Shown here: positions 39,341 to 52,900 of the stretch, piece after piece
Layout: each line of letters begins with the position of its first letter
How positions within the stretch are numbered: position 1 is the first letter of the stretch
Assembly: GCA_025642075.2 (NCBI GenBank)
Contig: JAODUO010000860.1
Location: 1-64,000 of the forward strand
Source: Ridgeia piscesae
Taxonomy: Eukaryota; Annelida; Polychaeta; Sabellida; Siboglinidae
Direction: 5' to 3'
Length of the DNA stretch: 64,000 nt
Program-made: the position numbers and the translations under genes
Notes under the pieces: model-generated
Told to the model about the DNA's origin: nothing
What the model saw: only the letters and a program-made list of their open reading frames with translations
Database searches by the model: none

Positions 39341-39416
39341 GTCGTGCGCGCGGATCCCGTTGACGCGCCTGAAAATAACCTCTAAAGACAAGAAAACGTG
39401 ACATTTTGTAGTACTC

Positions 39417-40748
39417 TTTATTGCGTGTTATGACTATACTTTTAAAATATACACAGTAAACAGATCGTAACATTAGCACTTGATAGGTGTACGATAAGTA
39501 CGCCAATAATCATAGCAGTATATACATTTCACATTTGACCGCGTTTAAGTCGGTATCTGGTATGTCCTAATTTTAATCGTCAACCATATATGTCGTCCTT
39601 GCATCTACTCATTCTACCCACACAACCCGACTTGTGCCTGCTCTTACGCTTGCTGTACGTCTTTTAGAGACACCATATCTTCATTGATCAGTCTAACATT
39701 AGTGCTGCTGTCATTCCGGAAAGACTGCATATCACATCACATATAACATCACGAAACGATATAGCAGCTAATCATTTAGTGAGCGTAAAGCCCTGAGCAA
39801 TAACTCCATTAAAAATATGCGACCTGCACTGTGTAGCTTTACAGGCAACTGGTCTGTTCCTGGTGTCCTGTTCATTAATATAATTTCCTTATGAATATAA
39901 TACATATTTTGATTGTGCACTGTCCACCATTTAAAGTTTAGTAAGACGGTGACAATGTTCTCAAATGACACATTTCGATCACCGAAGCCTGTTCAATTGT
40001 AAATTAAAACTTCCCTTTTCAAAACAAGTTTCATTGGCAGTACAGCATAGCAAGTCGGACTTGGTTGACGGCAATAACTTTATGTTCAACGATTAGAAAC
40101 GTTCAACACGACATAGTTCCTCTTGCAAATGACTACACTGGCTAATTGATCCCCGCCACACGAACACACGGGATCCTTATATACTTTGATCAATCTAGTC
40201 AATGCACCAAGCTCGGCAAACGAGACTTGACTCAAATAAAACCTGAGATCTGGAGGACGGAATGACCCATTTGTGCGAATGTGACAGCGACAACGCACTA
40301 ACTTATAACAGAGGTCTTACAACGCCACAGAACACTCGAGTCCACGACTAATGGAAGTTCCCAGTGAAAGCCTTTCGGGTGAAGATTAACTCACGTGTCG
40401 ATCAAGTAACAACGATTGGCAAGGCATGGCGAAAATGCGGCATCGGATCATTCGAACGTTGCAACATAACATTTGAATCAGGCAGCACGAAGTCTGTGGT
40501 AACGCCATATGTTGCATTGCGTTATTATGCTGTTTTTTTTATTTACTACTCAAATACACAACAGTGATCCAATCTTTCTCATAGTAAAACACGGTTTTGT
40601 GCGATGACGGTAACCTTCAAAACGCGAATTCACAATCCCAAATATAGCGTAATAATGACAATAGTATAACAGATGGCGCTACCCATTCAGTTTCAAAATG
40701 GCCGGGTGACGCCGCTCCCTGATTCAAACACCCTGGTTGTCGCCGTCG
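39417..40748 (-). other. ARMC5: Probable ARMC5 3' untranslated region with polyadenylation signal
   Basis: From the ARMC5 stop to an AATAAA on the minus strand at 39417-39422, with no intervening gene. Its use is inferred. Confidence 0.45.
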
Positions 40749-43700
40749 TCAGCCGGAAATTGCGCTGACTAGGACGTCCCGGACGACGCTGATGGTGTCA
40801 GACACGTCCGCCAGTCCGAGGAGGGAACGCATCGTCGCCACGCGCTGTGAGCGACTCATGGCGTGCGCGAGGGCGAAGCGCACGCACTGCCGCGCCAGCC
40901 ACGCGCTGTTGTGCAGCAACGCCAGCCGCAGTACGCGCTCGACGCTGTCACGTGACACGTAGCGCCGGCACAGAAGCAGCGACACCTGGTGTTGCAATCC
41001 GGGCAGTAGGTACTGGTTGGACAGGATGAGTACGTCGAGCAGCGTGGCCATATCCGCGCGGTGATCACCGGAAGTTACCGTCTTTTCACCATAACCGACC
41101 GGATGATGTCCAGCAGGAACGTCTGCATCAGTGTGCATGGGAGCGACGTCACTTCCGGTCGCAACTTCTCCAGAATCGTCGGGGTCTGGCGAGACCCGCG
41201 CGAGAATATCCACCAGATTCGCGCCGTCCTCGCCGTCTCCGTCCGTCTGCACGCAGTCGACGAGTACCCGGAAGGCGCGTGACCGGACGTGCGGGATGCG
41301 CACGCGCGACTGGCCCGACTCGGAGTAGTGGCCCTCGAGCATGGCGGCGAACACGGACGATTTGAGCGCGAGCCGCTCGCGCCAGCCGGGCACGTGCGAG
41401 CCGTCGTCCATGACGAACGTCACATCCGCCGGAAGTGGACACGGAGACGGACTCGTCGCGTTGCCCGACGTCTGCGGCGGCCCGCCGTGCTGCTGGTGGC
41501 GGTGGTGGAAATGGAGACCGAGGGAGACGGTCAGGTAGGAGAGACTGTGCACGGTCGCCGGGAACACGGCCGTCGTCGGGTCCTCGAGACTGCGCAGCAA
41601 GAGGCTGAGACCGCGGAACTCCAGCAGCATCTTACGACGCAGCTCACGACTCCTGAACAGACGACGACAGGTGACGTTAGTTTGTTGATAATTATTATAA
41701 TAATACGATAACTTCCACTACCACAAATCCTTGGGAACCACGCTCACATGCGTATCAATAGAAAGCGGTTAATCAATATCAGAGTCAATAAACATTCCAC
41801 TTGTCAACAGATCGATTGATGCGCCAGGGAGCTACGGTGGATAGGCAAGGTTAGAAATGTTATTTTCAAACGACGGTGGAATTTAGCAATATTTTCAACT
41901 GATCTAACGATAGAAGGAAATTCGACAGTGTAACCAAACGGCAAGGTAACATCACGAAAACACAAATTAAGAACAGGTCAAATAAAATCAACTGACTAAA
42001 ACTAACATGGACAGGGTATAGGTACTACCCGGTAAGCCTTGTCGCGAAGCCCTCAAAGGCCACGCAAACACAACTGGGACCAACAGTTGGGGACTGAAGA
42101 AAACATTAACTAACACTCCTGTCTAACAGCTGGGGACTGAAGAAAACATTAACTAACACTCCTGTCTAACAGCTGGGGAAGTATTGTTTTGGCCGTGTGC
42201 TATTCTGATAGAAGGATAAGTACACATGTGACTTGATGTGAGAAATAGTGCATAGCATACACAAATACAACGCATACGTCACAGGGACGGCAGAACATGT
42301 GTGCGTCCATCGTGGATCTAGACAATCGGCCAAGGAATTAATCAGCTCTCACCTGCAGAGAAACGGCAGCGAAATGGCGATCTTGAGTTTGTCGAGGGGA
42401 CAGCCAGTGAGCAAGATGTGTGAGATGACGCCTCGCCCGTAGCGTGACTCGGACAACAGCGACAGGTTCGTTAGGAGGCAACGTTTCAGCTCAGTCGTGT
42501 CATTGCTAAAGTCACGTTCGTCACCTCCTGTCACTGTGTCGCCTCCTGTCACCGTGTCGCTTTTTGTCACCATGTCGCCTCCTGTAACCATGTCGCATTT
42601 TGTCACCGTGTCGCCTCCTGTCACCATGTCGTTTACTGTAACCGTGTCGTTTGTTGCCACCGTGTCGCCTCCTGTCACCATGTCGCTTCCTGTCACCGTG
42701 TGTGTCAGCTTTAGGCGTCGGGAAATTTGCGCCCGCTTGTCTCTGACGTCAACAGACTTGCCGATCATCTCACTAGTATGACGTTCTGACACAGCCGCGG
42801 CTACGGCAATCTGAGATGACACCTCACCACACGCACCAATGCACTTCTTGGAAGAGTCAGTCCCCGCGTCAGACGCAGACGACGTCTCTCCCGCCTCCCA
42901 ACCCAGACCCTGCTCGGACGAACACTCCGCCTCAAACAGTTGCTTCGCGACGCTACCAACATCTCCCACTTCCGGCCGACGTCGCTCGCGTTCGATCGGT
43001 CGCTTCCGGCCGAGGATGCGGTCGATGTGACTGGGGATCAGGGCGCGTATGATCGGCTCGAAGCAGTGCGGGTTGCGTGTGACCCGCTGTAGTATACGCG
43101 CGCCGCGAGCGAGAGGCAGACGGGCGACGGAGGCGTACCCCAGCAGACCACGTAGAGCGTCGCCGCCGAGCAGGTAGGAGCTCGGGTCGGTCATGTAGGA
43201 GACGCGGGAGAGGAGGATGAGTATGTTGTGTTCCGTCACCTTCCCCGGCTGACGGTGGCGATCGTAGGCATCAGGCGGGGTCGGCTCCGTGTCGCGCGTC
43301 ATCAAGTCGCCGATGTCGACGAGCGAGTTGGGCGCGCTCGCGTCGACAATCTTGCGGATTTTCGAGACCGTGTCCGGCGCGAGACTCCGCTTGCGCTGGC
43401 CCGTCGACTTGACGCCTGCTGCGCGGCCGCCCGACGCAGCCGACGTGCTCCCGTCGACGTCTGGTTTATCGTCTGCGTCAGCAGCGGGCAGGCTGCAAGG
43501 AACAGCGACGGCGTTACCGCGATGTCTTTCTCTCTTGCGGTCGTGCGGACACGTTAACATACTGTCACCAGCACATTGTGCGTCACTTCCGATAAGAGTT
43601 TCGTCGTCGCTTGGCGCCTGCGCACTGCAAGATTGAGCTAATTTGAACACGTCAGAGGCGGAATGACGACGAACTAGGTTTACCGTCGCTGCACTGTCTG

Positions 43701-46700
43701 TCACGATTGCAGCCTCCGACTCCGTCACGGTCTCGCTGCCCGCTACATGCTCAGAGCTCTGTTGCACTGGCGACCATTCTAGAAGGTCGGCTGGTGTCGC
43801 CACCTGCTGGACCATACCGCCGTCTGGCGACCAGTCCGGTTGTGACGTTGCCCCGTGAACTGGGCTCGTGCCACCGCTGAACGTCGTCGGGTAGGTTGAC
43901 AAGTACGGTATGTCAACGAGCGCTGAGGGTGAATCGGCTCGCTGGGGGCTCGACTCGGGAGACATGACGGGGCTAGGATAGGAGGTCGTGCTCATGGGGC
44001 TGTAGGGACTCCAGCGGGGTGGCGAGTAATACCCGTACAGCCCGCCGGGTGACGCCGACCCGTAATACTCGATCGACTCCATGATGTTTCTCGGGCCGCT
44101 GTATGCGGTCTCCGTCCGCCAGCTGGTCACCGCCTTGTACGTCGGACTGTCGATGCTGTAGCGCGGTCCGGGGTTCGTCTCTTCCTCTGATTCGTCCTGC
44201 ACGCTGCCGTCTTTGGGTTGACTCCTGGCCGGGGAGGCGGCAGACATAGCGCACGACAGTCCCGCGTCACTCCCTTCTGACGCGACAACGTCCGGGGACG
44301 GTTTCGCGACATCTTGTGCTGAAGCCATTGCCTGGTCAGACCCAGCGTGTCCGGTGCTACTCTCACTGCCATGTGCGTTGACCGTCTGATTGCTCGTGTC
44401 CATATTGCAACCAAGCCTGTCCAGCGGGTCCGGCGCGCCAAAACTAGCCGCACACGAACTGATGTCAGAAAACGCCGCCTCCACTTCGCTCTCCGAATTG
44501 TCGCACATATCTTCCGCGTCGTCGTCGTCTTCGTTGTAGTTGATCTCGCATCTCGACACCGATTCGATGACGTCGTCGTCTCTCGACGTCGACGCTGCTG
44601 CGTGTCTCTCTCGATGTCCACCCATCAACCGGTCCTGTTGTGTTTGGTCATCTTCCGCATCAGGACTGGGCAGGACCAGATCGGCGCACTCGTCGTCGGA
44701 TAGCCCGAGACCCGTGTCAGCCGTCGACTCGGCGATGTGCGCGCACCGCCTCAAGTGGCCAATGAGAGTCGCCACGAGCCCGCTCTGCAGGAGCGTCTCG
44801 ATGCTCGCCTCGTCGTACAGGAAGCACACGAGCGCGCTGATCAGTCGGTTGTGTATGAGCGCGTAATCCACACGGCCCAGTAGCGACAGCATCAATTCCA
44901 GACCGCCGCCGTCCCGCACTCGGATCCGGTTGACGGCCTCCTGACAGTAGTGGCACAGCGCGTTGACGACGGTCAGACGGTGCGACGTCGGCCGGTCGCA
45001 ATCCCGTCGCACGCGCCCCACGAGCAGCCCGACGGCGTCGGCGCTGCCGAGGGCCAGACGCAGCGGCTCGTGCTTCGAGAAGGCGATCAGTCGGGACCAG
45101 GCGAGCTGGTGGATTGCAGTTTCCGGATGGGACGTCAGCGTGACCAGCTGCGCAGGCGCGTCGGATAACAGCAGCTGACGTATGCATTCGTCGGGGCACC
45201 TACAACCGACGAGACTACTGTAGTTATATCAGTAACTGTTAAATATGTTAACATGTTAAATATATCGCTTAAAAACCAACATCTTGTGTTTGTGTACTTT
45301 ACTGGAAGCAAAGAAGAAATCATGAGAGACAAAGTAAAGAGTGTGGACATCACAAAGGAGCTAGAGTGAATAGCATACAAGAGAAAGTCAAAGAAATGAG
45401 ACTACGCTGGTATGGACACATACAGAGAATGGAAGAAAACAACGAAGTGAGAGCAGTTGTTGACATGATAGTGTCAGGAAAAAGACCAAGAGGGAGACCA
45501 AGAGGGAGATGGGTGGATTGCGTCTGAAAAGACATGCAGGAACTGTGAATCACCCGGAGGATGCCCAGGACAAAACATTCTGGATATCAAGAATTCGGGT
45601 CGCTGACCCCCACCTTGTGGGAAAAGGCGAAGAAGAAGAAGAAAAAAGAGGAAATTATGTGTTTTTGTTAAAATCAACTACATCGGCATTCCAATTACAA
45701 ATTGGTAAATATGTTATGTGTAATGACTCGACCAATTCTTTTATTAATACACACAAATATAAACCAAATTTGCATACTTATCAGATATTATTACCAGCTT
45801 CTTGTGTATTATACAACAAATGGCACCAGCGTGATTTTGCTCTAATGCAGTTTTACCTGTTAAAACTTATAAACAAATCCACTCACTACTACACGCACGC
45901 ACCCACACACTAGTAAATATATGGTAGAGATTTAGAATAAGGTATCACGTTTTGTTTTTCATTTGTCTACAACTGCCCTCTGTCAAATGTTCTCGCGTAG
46001 TGTCATTGTGTACCATGTGACACTTACTCCTCCGTCAGATGAGCCGCTGTCTTCAGGGCCGCCGTCAACACGGCCTTATTTGTGGACTTGAACACTTCAC
46101 ACACACACTTCAACCCACAGGCCTCCAACACAGCGTTGTGGTGAGCAGGAGTGTCCGCAAATAATCTAAACACAAATGACATAATTATGTATCTACATAG
46201 CCTCGATTAGTTGTTGGCACAAACACTGGATTTAGCAAGACTGACTTACATGCCTTTGTGAACCTCACAATTGTTCTTCTAAAGGTATAACAATAACATT
46301 AACAATTTGCTGTAGCATCAAATTCATAATTGTTCGTGGCACTTTAATGATCATGATCAAACTAAAATAATAGTCATATACACTAATAGTTTTGCCTGCA
46401 ATAATAAAACATTAGTAAATAAATTAATTAATTTAATAACATACAAATGCAACCAAAAATGGAACATGTTAGCAAGACATTACATTAGAATAATAAACAC
46501 AAGATTACATAATAAAATAATAAATTATTAATCAATTAAAATGCATATTGCATAGGATATAAAATATAGCAGTACAAAATCAAATAAATCAACAGAAATG
46601 CAGTTTTTGTCCTCAAATATTTCATAGATTGAGCCAGGTTCTTGTTGTGTCACCCAGACACTTTGTGTAAAGATTCCCAGAACTGCACGTTGATATCTTC

Positions 46701-49234
46701 TTTGCCACAGTTGTAGTGCTCTGTCTTCATTCTCGGAGTTTTACTGTGGCTTTAGAAATGTTACGTTGTGGGCTTGGCTCTGGCAAATGCAGTTTCAAAG
46801 AAACCAGCCCATTTATATAAGAATGTTGATATATTTTGCAGGACAAGGAGAAACAAAGAGGTGGAGTGTTATTACTGTTATACTGACAGAAGAATGTAAT
46901 AATATTATTTAAAGGGGGGTTGAAACGCTCGGACAACCATTGTCCAAACATAAGAATGTACCATTTACAGGATATGTGACCATGATTGGATGAACACGGA
47001 TCCACGGTATATTTTTAATATTTTTTCAAACGTTGACATCTTTGGCACTGATCATGGCCATTACTCTCGAGCTACATTTGGTTTGACTTGCTCCTTTCTA
47101 TTCTAACGACTTTTACATTTTTTAGATAACATACATTTCTGTGCAAAAACAAATATATGGTGTCTTGTTATCTATGGTATGCGTGATGTATAATATCAAC
47201 AATTCATTGAGGTAAATCCTGACCTTATTCTATGAATTAGGCAGTTTCTATGCAATCAATCACAGTGCATCAGATAGAATGACCCTCTGTGCTATCAGAC
47301 AAAATCGTACTAAACCATAATAAACTAAAGCTTGTCTGTTTTGTGAACACAGCAAGCAGTATGGAAATGTTCGTTGATTAGATAGGAGATAGTTATCGCA
47401 GTGACCACTGCCAAAGATGTCAGTCTGAAAGATTATTTAAAATATGTCATGGCTCCATGCTCACTAAGTCATGGTCACGTATATTGTAAATGCATGTTCT
47501 TACATTTGGGCAAGGTTGTTCAAGCATTTCAGCCCCTTTTAATTACTGGATAGCTACAACTGCATTGGTAAACATCTCTGGGTTGGTATTACACATAGGC
47601 CTTCGATTCCTCTTTTTTAACATATAACATAATGTGAAAACTACACAAACCATTCAAAGCTGATCAATAGACAGGTGACGCTAATTGCAGCTTTTCAATT
47701 TGGCATGCACCAGCCTGATTCAATGCATTTCCTGCCAATAATTACCACTATTAGGAATGGAACAGACAACTCGCTTACAAATGTTATGAGATGTAGCTGA
47801 TTAAAGTGAAGATAATTTCAAAAATCATTGTTTATAGCAGGCGTTTGAGGCGATACCAGCAACTGCAGTGAGTTTGCAGATACGAAATATGTGCTAACCT
47901 CAAGGCTCGGATGTAGGTCTGCTGGCATTCGTGGTCATCACCCATCATAACCAGCGACGTGGCAATGGTGGCTACCAGTGTCTCCACTTGGTGGATGGCA
48001 CAGCAGCACTGTGGGTCGGTGGAGAGGTTGGCAAGTGTACGACAGGCACGATTGCGGATACTCTGCGACTTGGTCTTGAGAAGTACATCCGCTGAAACCA
48101 AAATGCATTAAAGCACTCAAGACGTTGCACACCGATTGGCCAATAGCCACAAGTTGTCACCAGTCTGCATGACGGTGCACATTTGTTGACATGATGTGAT
48201 TTTTAAACCAGGCTGAAACAAAGCTTCTCTAACATATTCTGATGTCGGTTCTCGGTTTTTTTTCATTCCAGGTGATACAAAACTTTAATTCCTCAGTTGT
48301 GGATCTCCTTTAAGGTTATCTAGGGTGACTATTGTAGTAGTTTCATAGTGCATATCCCATCCACTTCAATTTTAGTTTTACAAAGGACCATCAGGCAGAA
48401 GTGTTGTTGCATTTAAATCTCCACACTGCCAAACTTTTATTTTATTTTACTGTGGTATACACCATAGTAATTTATGAGACCCGCAACTAAGGCAAGCAGT
48501 GTTTGTTGGGTGAGAAGGGAGCCATTACAGAAAGCAACTTACCTAGCACAGGAATACCACGTAATCTCAGCACCTAAAACAACAAATTATAACACCTGTA
48601 TATATGGCATGTATATAGCATCTGACTAAAGCAGCACTGTTGATACAAAAGCATATATATTCACATTTCATATATGTAGGCTCTGTGGATTTTTATATAA
48701 CATTAAGGCTATATATTTAAAAAGGATGTAATTTCAAACTAAGTGTTTTACTTCATGTACTGCCACTTCTGCAGATGTGCTTCCAGTTACCGGACTTTGA
48801 GCAATGACCTATCAGGGGTAATAACAATTTAAAATACTATCCTATCAAATTTATATTAAACTTAAACTTGAAGTTAACTAGCATTTACAAAACAATCTGA
48901 TATAAAATATCCAAAGCATTATTCTACGAACAACTACAAATATACTGACCTTGACCCGTGTCTCCGTCTCCAAGCAACAGTTGCCAAGGATACTGAGAGC
49001 CACGTCAAGAACACGATCTTCATGTTGACGCAATATGTCTATAATTAACTCGAGCCCTCCTCGTTGACGCAGTTTTGCAACGCCATCTTTCCCTTTGAGG
49101 AAGTGCGTGCGTATCAGCACTAGAGCATTGTAGACTTTATTTGGTCGTGTGCTATGTAAATCAGCAATCACAGATGACATTGACAGGGTAGCCCGACTGT
49201 CCTCAGCAGAGGAAGCAGTTGATCGCCGACTCAT
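40749..49234 (-). CDS. ARMC5: ARMC5, armadillo-repeat and BTB protein (CUL3 adaptor)
   Basis: Six coding exons in matching phase: 49234-48950, 48573-48543, 48091-47899, 46165-46028, 45199-42353, 41652-40749, giving about 1,465 codons. ARM repeats begin with KVYNALVLIRTHFLKGKDGV, RGGLELIIDILRQHEDRVLD and RNRACRTLANLSTDPQC, and continue to AVNRIRVRDGGGLELMLSLL and CFLYDEAS. After a long low-complexity stretch comes NILILLSRVSYMTDPSSYLL, matching the second helical region of ARMC5. The last exon is the BTB domain (DVTFVMDDGSHVPGWRERLA, LKSSVFAAMLEGHYSES). In vertebrates ARMC5 recruits RNA polymerase II subunit RPB1 to a CUL3 ubiquitin ligase. Vertebrate ARMC5 is about 935 aa; the excess here lies in the inserted disordered part of exon 5. 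The start ATG gives an N-terminus of the expected kind, and no retained-intron conflict was seen. Confidence 0.95.
42084..42180. repeat. 43-bp tandem repeat, 2.3 copies
   Basis: CAGCTGGGGACTGAAGAAAA plus CATTAACTAACACTCCTGTCTAA in the last intron of ARMC5. Confidence 0.9.
42500..42710 (-). repeat. ARMC5: Coding minisatellite in ARMC5 exon 5
   Basis: Imperfect 18-bp-based units GACACGGTGACAGGAGG encode repeats of the form (T/S)(D/N)(M/T)VTGGD, about 11 copies, immediately before the stretch ending LTNLSLLSESRYGRG. The register is kept in threes, so the reading frame survives. Confidence 0.9.
45318..45650 (+). mobile_element. RTE-type LINE 3' fragment in ARMC5 intron
   Basis: Reads VNSIQEKVKEMRLRWYGHIQ, RMEENNEVRAVV and GKRPRGRPRGRWVDCV, then stop and frame change. 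This is the well-known C-terminus of RTE/BovB-like elements (LRWFGHVxRM...GRPxxRWxD). It ends in GAAGAAGAAGAAG. 5'-truncated and broken, and inserted in antisense to ARMC5 between exons 4 and 5. Confidence 0.8.
46200..47820. other. Long ARMC5 intron without recognisable content
   Basis: AT-rich intron between exons 3 and 4. I see no gene, clear transposon end or tandem array in it. Confidence 0.5.
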
Positions 49235-50250
49235 TGTGAGTCAAACTCACCAATAACTCATTACAATGTAGCCTTCGACGTTACGTAAGAAGCGCTTGCT
49301 GATGTAGGTGTGGACCAAGTATTCCCCCTTCAAAAATAATACGAGTACATTTTAATACAAAACTTTAACATTTTTGAAAGTTATTATATCTAACAGCTTA
49401 GTTTGTTTATTCCACACATATTTTGGTTATATTTCACAAAGCCAGCGGCACTAACTATTCATTTTTCTACAAACAAAATTAACTGATGAGGTCATTCATT
49501 CATTTGCAAACCCACTTTAAAAGCTCTGTTTGCGACATATCATATACGTTGATCATATAGAGTGCCTTTTTGGTATGTACCAAATTTGCAAAAATACAAA
49601 TGCTTTCATGAAATACCATACACCAAATTTGGTAAGTCAACCATTTACTGTTATGCCCTGGCAACTGTACATAACATAATTTGCTTCAGAAAGTAAACAA
49701 TAGTTTATGGCAAATTCACAATGTTTTATAACTTATATAAAGATGCTTAAACATAATTATGTATAATAATGCGTTTTGCCATTTGCACAATATCAAAAGT
49801 ACCAGTCTAGACACTATTTAGATTCACGATATGAAAGTTTGTGCCAGGCCAAAAATTGTGTAACTGTTTAAATCTTGTGTTCTAATACAATCAACCTATT
49901 TCGGTACACTACATAATTCTGCACCAATTCACATAATGTGCTTAGGCCATTGGCATGACTGAGCACTTTACATAGAAATAGCTAGAATGGATAGGATAGC
50001 ACAATTTTTAATATAAGTTTCTTTTACGATATTTGGATTTTATTGAGCTTCAATTACTGATACTCTGTTAGCACAAATTTGACGGAACATGTATTCAGAG
50101 ATTTAGCACTTAGAATAATACAGACTAATAGTTAAACTTAAAGTCAGATCGACACAGAAGAATGTCTACGACTACAGTACATGTATCCGACATTATGCGT
50201 CAACAGTGATACACTCCGATTCGTGTTGTGCCTTAAGTTTCTGGCTGGTA
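49235..50250. other. Upstream region of ARMC5, no gene seen
   Basis: Moderately AT-rich, with no satellite and no exon-like frame. It should contain the ARMC5 promoter, but no defined core element can be pointed to. Confidence 0.4.
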
Positions 50251-50909
50251 AATCATGGAGCAATCGCTGTGGACAGTAACTGTTATGGGCGTCTACAGTG
50301 GATGCGTTACGTCTGTATACACGACGTCTACACTGGCAGTGTCTGACTGTCAGACTGACACTAGTCTACTGTCAGTGACAGCGGAGAGTGGCAAACAAGA
50401 CGGACAAATTCGGTCTGCCGTGCGATATTCATGGCACTATAACCTTAATGAAGGCATCACAGACCTAACTTATTTGTATGCACTGCATACATAATACAGG
50501 TTTAGTACTGGGCGTCTTAGTTTGACTTTAATTACCTTTATTTACGTTTTTTGTATGCTGACATCGATCACATTTGGAAAAGACGGAAGCGCCGTACGCC
50601 ATCTTCCGGCAGATCGCTTACCTAAAATCAGCACTTGGCGCCATCTTGCGCATAGATTATTTACTAAATGTTCAGTTAATTTCCGTGCCTACATGCCTTT
50701 GAGCATTTGTTGCAAACAAATTGACGTGTATTCATCGACGATAGTTTTGTGTTATTTGGTTGTAGACATAATCAATGTTTTCTTAATGTTCGCACTTAAT
50801 CTAGATGTGAATAGCAATGTTTCTTATCTCAAGAATAAACTAAAAGTGCAATCAGCAATGCAGTGGCCCAGCAGTGTCAATGCATGATCCACGCGGCGTC
50901 TGTCGATCA

Positions 50910-51260
50910 TTATTCAATTCAATATGATTTATTCCAAAAAAAATAAGCACACAATACAATTTAAAACCTTGCGAACATGCTGTAAACATAATGTTGTTTG
51001 AAGGGAATACACAAGAAGTTAAAAACTTGTAGTAGTGTACCAGTCTATGTATCCCGAACACAATATTGGTGGTCACAACCATAACATAAGAAATCATTAG
51101 ATATGTAAATATTGCACACATCCTAAATGCTTACACGAATAAGAAATAAAACAAAACAATATAAACATAACTAGTGATACATCGCATAGTTCATTAGTCA
51201 CATTAAAATGAATTATTGTAAAATAAATGGATGCATACAAGGAATTAAACATAGAGTACA
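50910..51260 (-). mobile_element. LINE 3' end, same family as 29767
   Basis: The minus-strand end reads TTGGAATAAATCATATTGAATTGAAT, matching the tail of the 29767-30240 LINE. The upstream part is untranslated or too decayed to read. Confidence 0.5.
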
Positions 51261-51781
51261 GCAGAGACATTAGTCATCAGAATCAGTTGCAATGAAAGTT
51301 ATGACTTATGTATCCATTCCCTTCCATGGGCTAATCGATCCCTGGTTTACTCACTTGGTGAAATAATTAATAAAACACAACGATATTTGTTTTAAGTAAT
51401 TTAGTTACGTGTTATTGGTATGCTGTGTTTCTAGAAACTGAATTTGTTCATCATTCTCCTATAGAGGGCGCCACTACAATGGTGAACTGTTACGATTTGT
51501 CCTGCGCTCCAAATATAATGTATAAATCAGTATACTTCATAGTTTCGTAGATTGAATATCACTGTTGCGGTGGCTAATTATTTGAATTGCATGTAATAGA
51601 CCGATGTATTGCACTGACCTGCAACCAACGCATGCAGCGTCTTACACTGATAATCCACATTCAAAAACTTATGAAAAGACACCGTATTTGACAATGTAAA
51701 TATTTACACCAAATATTTAAATCAAAAGTATATAACACAATGCAGTGAGGTGTCCGTAGAACATGTTTTGTAAGTCAAACT

Positions 51782-52030
<249 letters not shown>

Positions 52031-52267
52031 TATATATGTACAAATACAGTCATGTTTCCCCTATTTCAAACTGAAAGTGACACAGCAATATGAAAAAGTA
52101 GCCGCAAAGTGACTAGTTTAGATGGACCCTTGTCTTCAATATAAAAACGTGAGACCGGAATAAGATTGAGCGTGAGAAAGTTTTGGGCGCCTTTGTTAAC
52201 GGTAATGGCTCCTTGCTAACCACTGACATAAAATGCATGTAAAACACCTAATGTCAATCTTGTCTAA

Positions 52268-52347
52268 AGTACCTTCAACCTAACCCAAATCCAAACCCTA
52301 ACCCAAAACTAAACCCTAACCGTAGCACTAACCCTAAACCTAAACCT
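52268..52347. repeat. Interstitial telomere-like CCCTAA block
   Basis: Degenerate CCTAACCC, ACCCTAACC and CCTAAACC units, at least eight. A second tiny block (TTAGGGTTAGGG) lies at about 12069. Confidence 0.75.
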
Positions 52348-52551
52348 TATTCCACATAAGAGCAACACAAATGGGCATCTGTACGTGAGTGATTAGCAAG
52401 AAGCCACTACCTTGTGCACTTATACGTAGCACGTCAAGTGTGCGTGTATAGTCCCGTACACAAATAACGATGACGTCACTGTAAACGGTTCTTTTAACAA
52501 ATTCTGCGTAGGATAAAGTCCCCAATCATATAAACATGTGTGCGTTAATAG

Positions 52552-52554
<3 letters not shown>

Positions 52555-52619
<65 letters not shown>
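52555..52619. repeat. (TA)n microsatellite
   Basis: Uninterrupted TA repeat. Confidence 0.95.
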
Positions 52620-52623
<4 letters not shown>

Positions 52624-52802
52624 CTTAATGGTCTATCTTCTTGATTGTTATGATATATTAAGCTTCACACGTTAATCACTCAATTGGTGCGGGACTCTCG
52701 TCACGTGACGTATATTGTATAACTGCCCAACAACCGTACAACGTCGAAGTGCATGGAAGTGTTTCTTTGAATATTTCACATGTCGATTACATTTCCACTG
52801 GA

Positions 52803-52900
52803 CTTCCTCTCCTATGAATCAGGCTCCCGAGTCACCTGAAGACATACAGCTGACCCTAGACGACATCTTCTTTGTTCAGAAGGACTACCGACGACGATGA
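52803..52900 (+). CDS. Possible small ORF or terminal exon
   Basis: After a pyrimidine-rich stretch (GGACTTCCTCTCC) this reads MNQAPESPEDIQLTLDDIFF then VQKDYRRR and stop, with AATAAA about 180 bp downstream. It could be a last exon (acceptor ATGAATCAG|GCTCCC) of an unseen plus-strand gene, a tiny ORF, or chance. I do not recognise it. Confidence 0.25.

Noticed and set aside
40847..45178. Plus-strand open frames opposite ARMC5
   Set aside because: Antisense shadows of a GC-rich coding exon; none has recognisable domains.
50255..50494. 79-codon plus-strand ORF starting MEQSLWTVTV
   Set aside because: Starts at an ATG but has no homology I recognise, no splice signals in a useful phase and no neighbouring exons.
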